Shown: positions 35,177 to 45,469 of the stretch, piece by piece
Position numbering within the stretch: position 1 is the first letter of the stretch
Layout: every line of letters begins with the position of its first letter
Assembly (NCBI GenBank): GCA_030760725.1
Contig: JASWHV010000018.1
Coordinates: forward strand, 19,934,273-19,998,272
Direction of reading: 5' to 3'
Length of the DNA stretch: 64,000 nt
Source: Neostapfia colusana
Taxonomy: Eukaryota; Streptophyta; Magnoliopsida; Poales; Poaceae
The notes under the pieces: generated by a model
Seen by the model: only the letters and a program-made list of their open reading frames with translations
Database searches by the model: none
What the model was told of the DNA's origin: nothing
Made by a program: the position numbers and the translations under genes

Positions 35177-36295
35177 TTATTGTGCTGCTGCCTCAAATTT
35201 CTTAAGCATATCGCAGTGTGGTGTCTGGTACGATAGACCCCATTGGCGACGCTGCAGCTCAACCCTGCAGTTCTGCGTGATTATTGAGTAGTAATCCCTC
35301 TCAACATGCCGCTCCAGTGTTGCACGCTCAGTGCTCTGGTATGGATACTGCTCCTCGAAATTAGCCAACTTGACATAGTACGCGACTCCACGTGGGGTCT
35401 GGAACTTGTGCTCATACGGGTAGCTGCGGGACAGAGAGTAGACAGGCTCAGATGATGGCAGGAAGTTGAGCAGTAGCAGCAGTAGGACAGGCAGCATCTG
35501 CATAAGCATTCGGACGGTTGAGCCACCAGAGTTTTGTTGCCCATGGCCATGCGTCCCACCAGTCCTGAAATGAAATGTTCCAAACTGGCCAAATTGCCTG
35601 GTTGTTGCTGGCGCCATCCCACCAAAGAAGAAGTTCCTGAATATCTCATCCGGGTCAAAGTCATCTTCGTAGAAGCCATTATATGCTCTAGCATTGGAGG
35701 CCGCCCTCCTGTTGTATGTTACAGGCTCATCTGAGCCAACCATGTCGTATCGCTTGCGGCTATCGGGGTCACTGAGGCACTGGAAGGCCTTGGAGACAGC
35801 CTTGAAGGCATCCTCCGCGCCAGGGGCCTTGTTCTTGTCGGGGTGCACCTTGAGGGAGAGCTTGCGGTAGGCCTTGCGCACGTCCTCAACAGTGCAGTCC
35901 TTGTCGAGGCCTAGGATCTGGTAGTAGTCCCTGGTGTGCTTCTTGACCTGTCGCACAACCTCTAGCTGCTCCTCCGTATACTCCCTCGCGACCGTCTCCT
36001 CCTGGCCATCCTCCTGCCTCTTTTTGCCCTTATGCTTCCTCTCCCTCAGCCCGTCAGCCTCTGCTCCTTCTGCTGCTGCTGGTGCAGGTTCTGGCGGGGG
36101 TCGGGGAGACGATGACAAGGTGGACGAATCGTCATGGGGGCCCAGGAGCGGGGAGAAGAAGTGGTCGACGGGGAGGGAGGGGTCGAGGCGCTTGGCCTTG
36201 CAGAGGAACTTGATGGCGCGGGCGCGATCGCCGGCGTCGAGCGCGCCCTTGCCGATGCGCAGGCACTTGGCCGCGTCGTCCTTGTTGCCCTCCAT
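35177..36295 (-). CDS. ER-membrane J-domain co-chaperone (DNAJB12/14, plant DnaJ49-like)
   Basis: A single-exon ORF of 372 residues. J proteins recruit and stimulate Hsp70 ATPase through the HPD motif; this subfamily sits in the ER membrane with the J domain facing the cytosol and acts in membrane protein quality control (family knowledge). Visible parts: an N-terminal segment MEGNKDDAAKCL with a short TPR-like helix pair (1-40); a proline-rich linker (55-100); the J domain at about 122-185 with HPDKNK at 151-156; a glycine/phenylalanine-containing stretch (205-260); one hydrophobic span at about 262-280 (MLMQMLPVLLLLLLNFLP); and a C-terminal DUF1977-like domain (285-372). Length and order match the family. 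The start is the first ATG of the conserved MEGNKDDA beginning. Codon use is GC-rich, unlike the surrounding repeats, and I see no defect. It is the only confident host gene here. Confidence 0.95.
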   Translation of the reverse strand: MEGNKDDAAKCLRIGKGALDAGDRARAIKFLCKAKRLDPSLPVDHFFSPLLGPHDDSSTLSSSPRPPPEPAPAAAEGAEADGLRERKHKGKKRQEDGQEETVAREYTEEQLEVVRQVKKHTRDYYQILGLDKDCTVEDVRKAYRKLSLKVHPDKNKAPGAEDAFKAVSKAFQCLSDPDSRKRYDMVGSDEPVTYNRRAASNARAYNGFYEDDFDPDEIFRNFFFGGMAPATTRQFGQFGTFHFRTGGTHGHGQQNSGGSTVRMLMQMLPVLLLLLLNFLPSSEPVYSLSRSYPYEHKFQTPRGVAYYVKLANFEEQYPYQSTERATLERHVERDYYSIITQNCRVELQRRQWGLSYQTPHCDMLKKFEAAAQ

Positions 36296-36772
36296 GGCAC
36301 GGCCGCAGATCTAGCCCGCGCGGAGAGGCTCTCACACAGGGATGGTCGCCGCCGCCTTCCTCGGCCGATCAAGCCGAGCAAGCGAGCGAGCTCCCGCGAG
36401 AGGCAGTCCGATCAGATCAGATCTCCAACCCCAACCCGATCAGCCAATCTGCGAGAGGGGGGCGGGTCAGGAGAGGTACTCGAGCTGAGGAAGTGGCGGA
36501 GGAGTTAGCTGGTCGCGTACCTGCGATCGTAAGGGGAAGCGGAGTAGGGTTCGGGCGGCGGCAGATCGCCGGAGCTGGGGGACGGAGGAGGGGGGAAAGG
36601 GGATATGGCGATTGGCGAACGACCCCAACGCGACGCGACGACCTCCAATTTTTTTTGCGGGTTTTTTTTCCTGGATTTCCGTTGCCCTTTCTACGCGTGT
36701 AGAAAAAGTATACCGGTGTAAAAACAGACCGGATTCCGGAAACAATGTCGGGCCTAGGTTCTTCCGCGTAGC
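36296..36772 (-). promoter_or_regulatory. 5' leader and proximal promoter of the J-protein gene
   Basis: The 477 bp between the ATG and the Mutator element. A donor-like GATCGCAG|GTACGCG (minus strand, near 36520) and an acceptor-like GGGCTAG just before the ATG suggest a 5' UTR intron of about 200 bp; this is a prediction only. No clear TATA box was seen. The MULE insertion at 36773-36781 truncates or displaces the upstream promoter. Confidence 0.45.
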
Positions 36773-36781
36773 CGTTTTGAA

Positions 36782-36835
36782 GAATTTTTTTTATTTTTGG
36801 CACTATTGTTAAAGAATTTAATATTAATAACATCC
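36782..36835 (+). repeat. Left terminal inverted repeat of MULE-1
   Basis: Starts GAATTTTTTTTATTTTTGGC and runs to AATAACATCC. It pairs with 56428-56480 with only a few mismatches, for example CACTATTG against CACTGTTG. Confidence 0.88.
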
Positions 36836-36865
36836 AGATTTTTTTTAAAAGTAGTTACCCTATCA

Positions 36866-37056
36866 TTCACGGCGTGGATGATTTGTTCACGTAGAAATCC
36901 TGTCGTCCACGCCGTGGACAACAGGACGGTGTCGTCCACGCTGTGAACGATAGGAGCCCACGGGGACTCCACGTCGGCCCAACAGTCACGGGACCGTTGG
37001 ACCAACGTGTCCTGTCGTACACGCCGTGGACGACAGGTTTTCCTATATAAATAGCC
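36866..37056 (+). promoter_or_regulatory. Palindromic subterminal array and TATA box of the MULE-1 transposase gene
   Basis: Several palindromes of the form GTCGTCCACG-CGTGGACGAC occur (36902-36922, 36931-36951, 37014-37037, plus a partial one at 36870-36885). The outer bases extend to CCTGT/ACAGG. A TATATAAATAG box follows at 37044-37054. The array probably doubles as a transposase binding region and the promoter of the transposase gene (inferred from its repetition at the other genes and the other end). Confidence 0.75.
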
Positions 37057-37725
37057 CCACAGGGGACCATCTCCCACACAAAACACCACAAAGAGAGGGA
37101 AGGGAAAGGAGAAGAGGAAGAGAAGAAAAGAAGAAAGAAAAAAAGAAATAGTAAAAATTGTAGAAACAAATAAAAAACTATGAAATTACTTATTTTAATT
37201 GTGCATTTTAGATAGTTTATACTTAAATACTAGTTTATTCTTAGTTAGTTTCATATTAGGACTTAGTTAGATTGTTTTTAGAATTAAGTTAGATTGTAAT
37301 TTTATTCATTAGTAAGATTTAGTTAGTTTGCAATCTAAATTTTATATTAGTCGTCAATTTTAGTTTATGTTATATTTAATTGTTTATTTAGATCTTATTT
37401 CATTATTTTAGTTATAGTGTAATTTATTTTTTATAGGTTTCTAGCTTAGTTTATTTTTTATTACGTTTAGTTAAGTTATCCTGTTGATTAGGTTAAATTA
37501 ATTTATATTAATTTAGTTCAAACTTTAAATTTTAATCTAAGCATTATTATTAGGTTTAAACAATTTTTTAATTTCAGTTTACAGTTTAGTTAATTTATCC
37601 TGTTGATTAGGTTAATTTAGTTTATAGTTCAGTATAATTTATTATTTTAATATAATTTGTTTTAATTCAATTTTGGTTACTCTTGTTGTGGCAATTATTA
37701 AATTGCGTATATACGTATGCTAGGT
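37057..37725 (+). other. AT-rich transcribed leader of the MULE-1 transposase gene
   Basis: A purine-rich stretch (37085-37165) is followed by about 550 bp of very AT-rich, stop-filled sequence containing repeated TTAGTTTA-like motifs. An acceptor-like ATGCTAG directly precedes the first methionine of the conserved N-terminus, so a 5' UTR intron is likely. Confidence 0.5.
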
Positions 37726-38118
37726 ATGTCAAATAAAGTAGAATTTCAAATCTTTTATGGAGATGATGAAATTAGCTACAATTCGAGTGGAGTAGATCTA
37801 TCAGGACTCCTTTTTATAAATTGGGGAATACCTAGTCCAACGGAACAGACATTTATGGGTATATACAGATGGTTGTTGAAAGTTTTTAAACTGAGTGAGA
37901 ATGAATATGAGTTGAAAATAAACGGAGTTATCAGCCGTTCAAGTGACGTCAATTTTTGGGAACTACTGCCGCTAAACGGAACATCCGTGTGGCGTGCTTA
38001 TGTTTCAAGAGCTATGCAATATGGCTGGCCTCTCATACTTCTTATTCGGGTTGAAGCCAAGGAAGTAGCCGATGAGACGCAGGATCAAAATGATGATGGG
38101 GAAGATAATAATGGTGGT
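37726..38118 (+). pseudogene. MULE transposase gene, 5' part (split by the gypsy insertion)
   Basis: From MSNKVEFQIFYGDDE the reading is open for 131 codons to the insertion site. The segment containing YRWLLKVFKL, FWELLPLNGTSVWR and a final acidic run resembles the N-terminal region of rice MULE transposases that precedes the FAR1/MuDR DNA-binding part. The frame resumes unchanged after the 5-bp duplication at 48641 (GGEAEEDDYNEL). An ATG nine bases earlier is possible but precedes the acceptor-like site. Confidence 0.82.
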
Positions 38119-39203
38119 TGTCGGTAGCCTCGATACGGGGTACCCTCGTGCACAGGGGGAAACGCCTAAGGACCTCGCCCTCCTCCGCAGGGAGAGCTCC
38201 GAAGGCGCCACGTGTCCAGCGGGGTCGGACCTCCCTCTCCTCAGAGGAGAGCTCCGGACTCGCCACGTGGCCGGCAGAAGCCGGACCTCCCCCTCCGTGG
38301 GGGGAGCTCCGAAGGCTCCACGTGTCCTGCGGGGCCGGACCGCCCTCTTCTCACAGGAGACCTCTGGGCCCGCCACGTGGCCAGCAGAAGCCGGACCTCC
38401 CCCCTCCGTGGGGGCAGCTCCGAAGGCTCCACGTGTCCCGCGGGGCCGGACCTCCCTCTCCTCAGAGGAGAGCTCCGGGCCCGCCACGTGGCCAGCAGGA
38501 CGACGCTGCCTGCCCCCGCGCGGTAGGCAGCGGGCGTAAAGACGCACCATACCTTGTCCGTACAAGGTATTCAAGGTCCGCGCCTTCCCAAGACGCGGAG
38601 ATGCGGAGCACGCCTCTGTCAGGTGCCGTTGCGCCCAGTCACATCACAGACTGGCGCGCCGTGTCAGAGCCTGCCCGCCAATAAACATAACAACAAGACA
38701 CCCCCTGCCGCCCCGGCCGTCATCAACCACTACGACTAGCTTGCGGCATGGGCAGGGCGGCAGAACGAAAACTCGGAAGCCTTCGCCAGAGACAACTACC
38801 GGCATAACTGCAGATACGGCAGTCGGCAAGCAATCTCCCCGGGACCACCTGTCGGGTCCCGGGCCCACCTTGTAAACCACTCGAGCCTTGGACTATAAAA
38901 GGCTTGGGTAGGCAACGTTAGCAAGGGTTCAAACTCTGTGAACTCGCACTCTAGACTTCACTCACCCTCAAGATCAGGACTCCGATTCTGAGCAGCAAGT
39001 AATACAGCGAGCACCTCTGCTCACCGTGGACGTAGGGTTTTACGCTCCGGCGGTGTGAACCACGTAAAACTCGTCGTGTCAAGCTTCTCCCTCGCTCGTC
39101 CCTAACGCTAAAGCTCTTCGCAAGTGTCTAGCCCGTCCGAAAAAGAACCTCCGCGGGCTGCCCAGAGCAGGTCCGGGGGAAGTGTCGACCACACACTTCG
39201 ACA
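38119..39203 (+). repeat. 5' LTR of the Tat element
   Basis: TGTCGGTAGCC to CTTCGACA. Contains the 55-bp G-box array (38209-38490), GC-rich segments and a TATAAAAGG promoter motif near 38896. Partner of 47555-48640. Confidence 0.93.
38209..38490. repeat. Tandem G-box array, 55-bp period, in the Tat 5' LTR
   Basis: CACGTG begins at 38209, 38264, 38319, 38374, 38430 and 38485, a strict 55/56-bp spacing. Units alternate CACGTGTCC and CACGTGGCC, so the true repeat is a 110-bp dimer. Each unit has a GGAGCTCCG-like block. Stop-free ORFs on both strands (up to 220 codons) are by-products of the repeat. Confidence 0.92.
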
Positions 39204-39221
39204 TTTGGCGCGCCAGGAAGG
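39204..39221 (+). other. Primer-binding site region of the Tat element
   Basis: TTTGGCGCGCCAGGAAGG follows the 5' LTR directly. It is not the initiator-Met type; I do not assign the tRNA. Confidence 0.6.
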
Positions 39222-39259
39222 GGGCTTTTCCCTTGCGCGACGAGCTTTTGCTGGCGAAG

Positions 39260-42200
39260 ATGACCAAGCTTCCTTCAGCGGCAAGCTCTCCTCCCCCGCG
39301 TTTACGGCGGACCGTGACTAGCGGGGACTACGGCTCGACACACTCTGGACGGAGTGTGTCGGCACAAGCTAGGAGCCAGTAACCGACTCCGGCAACACAG
39401 GCTCCAGCGAGCGTGAGATCCTCTGCAGCGCTGAGCGTCCCCCACGGGGGCGCGCTAGCTGCAGCCAGAGCGCTACTGCGCAATCCACCAGCTGGGGACG
39501 CGCCTCGGTCAGCGACCCAGCAGTGGATTCGCGAGGTAGACCGTCTCGTCGTCGCCGCCGCAAACCCTCGACTTCGGCGAGGACGACGTTCCGGCCAACC
39601 GGCTGTGTCGCTGATGCACACGCCAACGGTTGGCGGGCAGACGGCAGATTCTAGCTCCACCAGGCTCCCATCGACGGACCTGAGGACAGAGCTGGAATGA
39701 TGCCACTTGGGCCAAGATGCCCGAGTGTTCCTCGAGCGACGACGAGAAAGGCGTCGCAACCATGAGGCCGGCGACAACATGACGTCTGCCTCAATCCTGC
39801 CTGAGGCGCAGACTTTCGCCACGCGATCTCTGCTCCAGGCATACGCCACGCAGCATATGCCACAGCCATATGCCCTGCAAACGATGCCCCCGGTCTATGG
39901 CGCAGCCTTGCCCATACCGGGGTATACTGTGCCAGCAGCGAACCAAGCGTTCGCGGCACCAACGCCTGCGGCAATAGGAGCAGGATGTGCGGCCCTGGCG
40001 CCCCACCTTCACTTCGCGAGGTGGCCGCGCAAGTTTTGGCCGCACCTGCCCGAGAAGTATGACGGCAGTGTCAACCCGACGAAGTTCCTCCAGATCTACT
40101 CCACTGCCGTCCTTGCTGCAGGAGGGGATGAGGCCGTCATGGCCAACTACTTCCCCGTCGCCTTGACCGGCCCAGCCCGGTTTTGGCTCATGAACCTCCC
40201 CCAGGGTTCCATAACCTCCTGGGGAGAGCTCTGCCGGCAGTTCACCGCCAACTTTGGCAGCTCCTACACCCGGCCTGGCACGGAGCTCGACGTCCACGCC
40301 ATACAGCAACAACCTGGAGAGACGCTGCGCTCCTTCATCTAGCGGTTCTCCCAGGTACGCAACACCATCCCGCACATTCAAAGTGCTTCTGTGGTGGTGG
40401 CGTTCCGGCAGGGTGTCCGGGACAAGAAGATGCTTGAGAAGCTCGTGACCAGAGAGGTTAGCGACGTCTCGGAGCTCTTCAGCCTGGCGGACAAATGCGC
40501 CAGGGCAGCAGAGGGGCGGAACTGGCACTCTCTGCCAGCCTCCGAGTCAGGAGGACAACCTGGATCTGGCGCTGCTTCCTATGGAGGTAGCAAGAGGACC
40601 AAGAACCGTGGTGGTGGCAAGATGAAGCCACCGGCCGCGGCTCCCGTTGCCATAGCAGCGGCACCCAGTGGAGCTCGGGGGCCGCGCCCCGACAAAAGGC
40701 AGTGACAGTCACCAGCTCCAGATGGTGACCAAGGCGAGCTATGCCCCGTGCATGGCACCAGCCATCATTCTGCTGCCAAGTGCCGAGAGATTCGGAAGCT
40801 CGCGGAGCGCTTCCGCAAAGGGAAGCAGCTGCGAACTGATGCCCCACCTTTCCGTCAAAGGGAGGGCAAGCAGAAGGCCGACGCCCCAGACAACGTCGAC
40901 CACCAAGTGGAGTTCCAGGAGCCTCAGCGCACCGTGAAGGCGGTGCACAACAATGAGGACTCCAGCTCCAGCGATGACGAGCGTCGAAAGAGGCTCTACG
41001 TCATCTACGGCGGGTCCGCTGACCCCTCGTCTCGAAGCGCGGTTAAGACTCTGCGCCGAGCAGTAGCGTCGGTGGCTCCTCTCCCAAGTGTCGCGCCGCA
41101 CCTTAAATGGATGGGAACCCCCATCAGCTTCGATGCCACCGACTGCCCCAGGAACATGGCTCGGGCCGGCCAACTACCGCTCTTGGTAGCGCCGACCATC
41201 GCCAACATGAGGATGCACCACGTTCTGGTAGATGGCGGTGCTGGGCTGAACCTTATCAGCCGCGCAACTTTCCAGAAGCTGCAGATCCCGATGGACAAGC
41301 TCACCCCATCGAGCCCGTTCTCAGGGGTAGGGCCGGGACAAGTCGTACCCTATGGCAGCATCAGCCTTCCGGTGACCTTTGGGGCACCGGACAACTATCG
41401 GACAGAGTACATTCTATTCGACGTGGCGGAGATCAACCTCCCCTTCGACACCATAATCGGCAGGCCAGCCCTATACTGATTCATGGCAGTAGCCCACTAC
41501 GGCTACCTTGTCTTGAAGATGCCCACACCAACGGGCGTCCTCAGGATTCGTGGAGACCGCACTGCTGCAGTGTCAGCCTTGTAAAAGCTCCAGGCGCTTG
41601 CGATAGCTCGAGCACAAGCCCCTGGCAGTGTGGAACTGGACCGGCTTCACCCGAGTGCACGCCACCGTGCCTCTACCGCAGCACCCCGTGTGCAACCCCT
41701 CGGTGAGGGCGACGTCCCACTGAAGGTCGTCCAAGTCGGCGCCGATGCTACCCAGACCACCCGGATAGCCGGGGGCCTGGATAGCAAATAGGAAGGCACG
41801 CTCGTCACCTTCCTCCGGCACAACGTCGACGTGTTTGCATGGCAGTCGTCGTAGATGCTGGGGATCCCTAGGGAGGTGATCGAGCACCACTTGAAGGTCT
41901 TCCCCGACGCCCGACCAATCCAACAGAAGCCTCGCAAGCAGTCCATCGAGCGGCAAAACTTCATTCGGGAAGAAATCAAGAAGCTGCTGGACGCTGGCTT
42001 CATCCGGGAAGTCCACCAACCCCGGTGGTTGGCGAACCCTGTTGTTGTCCCGAAGGCCGGCGGGAAGCTCTGGATGTGCATCGACTACACCAGTCTCAAT
42101 AAGGCATGTCCCAAAGATCCATTCCCTCTCCCTAGAATAGATCAAATAGTAGACTCGACATCAGGCTGCGATATGTTGTGCTTCCTAGACGCCTACTCGG

Positions 42201-45200
42201 GTTTCCATCAGATCCCTATGTCTAGAGAAGATGAAGAGCACACCTCCTTCATCACAGTAGACGGCCTGTACTGTTATGTCTCTATGCCTTATGGCCTAAA
42301 GAATGCTCTTCCCACCTTTGTACGTGCAATGCACAAAACCTTTGGAGAGTTAATAAGAGACTTAGTTGAAGTTTGTGTCGATGACATCGTTTTCAAGGTC
42401 AGGCAGAGTTCATCCTTGTTAGATAACCTGACCTTAGTCTTTGACAAACTGCGCTCCACGCGCACCAAGCTGAACCACGACAAGTGTGTGTTCGGCTTAT
42501 CCTCTGGAAAACTCTTAGGATTCCTGGTCTCACACCGAGGAATTGAGGCCAACCCAGAGAAGATCAAGGCCATTGATTTGATGCGGCCTCCCGCCCACAT
42601 CAAAGAAGTCCAGAGACTCACGGGATGCCTAGCCGCGCTGAGTCGGTTTATACCGAGGCTAGCAAAGCGAGCGCTCCCCTTCTTTAAGCTCCTGCTCAAA
42701 TCCGGTCCATTTGTTTGGACTGATGAAGCAGAAGAAGCTTTCCAAGAGTTGAAGCAACTCCTGACGAGCCTACTCATCATGGTAGCCCCCGAGCCCGAAG
42801 AGCATTTGTTGCTCTACATCGCGGTGACAACTGAAGTGGTGAGTATGGTCCTCGTCGCAGACCGGCCGGACCTCTCGTCACCACAGCCTGCGCCGGTAGC
42901 AGGAGACTGGCACCAGGAAACCCCGGAGGTCCAAGACGGCCTCCCGGACCTCCAAGACAACCTCCCGGAGGTCCAAGACGGCCTCTCGGACCTCCAAGAC
43001 AACCTCCCGGAGGTCCAAGGCAGACCCCCGGACCTCCACGACAACCTCCCGGAGGTCCAACAGGACCTCCCGGAGGCCCAACGAGACCTCCCAGAGGTCC
43101 AACGGGACCTCCCTGAGCTCCCGGAAAACCAACGGGACCTCCCGGAAGTCCAAGGCGGCTTAGGAGCCTCGAAGCCCCAACTCCCGGGAGCCCCCCTAAA
43201 CCCACCCACCTCCGGTAGTCCTGAGCCAATGGATGAAGACATCTCTGGCCTAGGAGGGAGGGTCCGGACCATCTAGAGGCCTGTCTACTACATCAGCGAA
43301 GTCCTCCATGATGCCAAGACAAGGTACCTGGAGGTCCACAAGCTGTTGTATGCAGTGCTCGTGGCGTCCAGGAAGTTCCGCCACTACTTTCAAGCCCACC
43401 GGGTCTCGGTGGTCACCTCCGATCTGCTGAAGGCGATCCTTCACAGCCCTCACGCGACTGGCAATGTCGCTAAATGGGCAGCGGAGCTGGCGGAGTTTGA
43501 GCTGGACTTCCTTCCTCGCCATGCAGTCAAGAGCCAAGCACTGGCTGACTTCGTGGCTGAGTGGACGCCAACGAAGGCTGACCCAGGGGGCCACGAAGAC
43601 GGTGAACCAAAGCACCGAGCTCCGGTCTTCACCGGGCCTCACTGGACGCTCTTCTTCGACGGCTCCTCGCGAAAGCAGGGGGGCGGTGCTGGCGTACTGC
43701 TTCTCATGCCATCGGGGGAGCAATTTGGGTACATGGTGCGTCTCAATTTCAAGGCAACCAACAACATGGCAGAGTATGAAGCACTCATCTTTGGCCTAAA
43801 GACAGCCTTGTCTCTGGGCGCTCGCCAGTTGTTGGCATAGGGCGACTCCCAGCTAGTTATCAAGCAAGTTTAGGGTGAATGCTCCTGCAATGACCCACAG
43901 CTAGCTGCTTATCTGCTGCACGTGCAGATGTTGGAGAAAGACTTCCTCGCCTTGGACCTGCGCCACGTACCGCGCGCTGGCAATGCTGCAGCTGACGACC
44001 TCTCAACGAAGGCCTCCACCGGAGCCCCTGTGCCTGAAGGAGTCTTCAAGAGGACGTTGTTGCAGCCCACAGCCTGGCCCGCCGAGCCGGGCGAAGGGGG
44101 CTGGACCAGCACCTCGAAGCTAGCCGTCCCGGCGGCCCTAGAGCCATGGACGCCGCCAAGGATCGTAAGCGTCACTGGGGACTCCGTGCAACCTAGTGCT
44201 CAAGATCCAGAAGCTCAAGCCAGACCCGATGCATGGATCACGGAGATCGGGGACTACTTGAAAGATAACATCCTCCCTGATGAACATGTATCCGCTGAAC
44301 GGATCGTGCGCATGGCTAAGAGGTACGCGCTGGTAGAAGGGGATCTCTACCGGCGTGGCGCCAACAACGTCCTATTGCGGTGCATAACACAGGGGGAAGG
44401 CTGCGACTTGCTCGCTGAGATCCATGGAGGCGAATGTGGGAGTCACTCTTCCTCACGCACGCTTGTTGGTAAAGCCTTCCGACATGGCTTCTACTGGCCG
44501 ACAGCAGTCCAGGATGACGTCAAGCTGGTCGAGAGCTGCAAGGCGTGCAAGTTCCACGCCAAGCAGATCCATACACCGGCTCAGGCGGTACAGATGATCC
44601 CACTCTCATGGCCGTTCGCCGTATGGGGGTTGGACATCCTGGGACCATTCCCCAGAGCCGTCGGGGGATTCCGGTACCTCTACGTAGCCGTCGACAAGTT
44701 CACCAAGTGGCCGGAAGCCACACCCGTCGTCACCATCAACAGGAGATCCGCAGTAAAGTTCATCAAGTCGATCGTCTGCCGATTTGGGGTCCCGAACAGA
44801 ATCATCAACGACAACGGGACCGAGTTCACCAGCGCAGCGTTCCAAGAATACTGCGAAGACCTCGGTATCCAGGTGTGCTATGCCTCCGTTGCTCACCCAA
44901 AGAGCAATGGACAGGTTGAGAGGGCCAACGCCGAGATTCTTCAGGGCCTCAAGACCCGCACCTATGATGGCTTGAAGAAACATGGCGCCAAGTGGGTGGA
45001 TGAGCTTCCAAGCATACTATGGGCTAACCGGACACCCCAGAGCCGGGCCACCGGAGAGACACCCTTCTTCATGGTGTATGGAGCCGAGGCTGTGCTTCCC
45101 CTAGAGATCACCATGAAGTCTCACTGTGTCCGAGCTTACGACGAAGCCGCGTAGGACAACCTCCGACGTGAAGACATCGACCTCGTCGACGAGGCCCGAT

Positions 45201-45469
45201 TACATGCAGCACTCCGCAACGCACGATACAGACAAGTGCTCCGGCGCTACCACCAAAGGTCTGTGCGTGTCCAGGAGCTGCAGGAAGGCGACCTGGTGTT
45301 GCGGCGCATACTTTCTCGCGAAGGGACGCACAAACTCTCCCCCAGCTGGGAAGGCCCCTTCCAAGTCACGAAAGTGTGCTGTCCCGGGTGCGTACGCCTT
45401 TCCACCGAGGATGGGGATCCGCTCCCGAACTCCTGGAACATCGAACACCTCCGTAAGTTCTACCCTTAG
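39260..45469 (+). pseudogene. gag-pol of the Tat element: one frame, twelve internal stops
   Basis: From ATG 39260 to the natural TAG at 45467 everything lies in one frame. Domains: gag with WPHLPEKYDG (to about 40690); protease DGGAGLNLI (41229-41260); RT from ARPIQQKPRK to KRALPFF (41909-42700) with active site CVDD where YVDD is usual; a repeat-filled linker (42880-43260); first RNase H remnant RPVYYISEVL and later; second RNase H FFDGSSRKQGG (43650-44030); integrase finger and core, WGLDILGPF, NDNGTEF and GQVERAN (44400-45100); and a C-terminal tail. Internal stops: TAA at 39380 and 41582, TGA at 39698, 40703 and 41477, TAG at 40340, 41789, 41852, 43274, 43838, 43871 and 45152. No indel frameshift was found. 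Confidence 0.92.
42930..43160 (+). repeat. Minisatellite inside pol encoding LPEVQ/LPDLQ repeats
   Basis: Units of about 21 bp built on GAGGTCCAA and CTCCCGGACCTCCAAGAC encode a run of LPEVQDG, LPDLQDN, LPEVQRD and similar. It lies between the RT connection and the conserved RPVYYIS of RNase H, where related elements have a short linker. It is in frame, so its expansion need not have broken the protein. Confidence 0.85.

Noticed and set aside
38005..38684. Long ORFs of 150-190 codons on both strands in the Tat LTR
   Set aside because: They arise because the 55-bp GC-rich repeat lacks stops in several frames. The same happens at 47409-48121 and, in the related array, at 18081-18821.
40254..40448. 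Alternative plus-strand frames within Tat gag suggesting frameshifts
   Set aside because: All conserved gag and pol motifs from 39260 to 45469 are in one frame, so no frameshift is needed.
42289..43272. Antisense ORFs over RT and the minisatellite of the Tat element
   Set aside because: Shadow frames of the pol reading. The glycine- and proline-rich one comes from the repeat itself.
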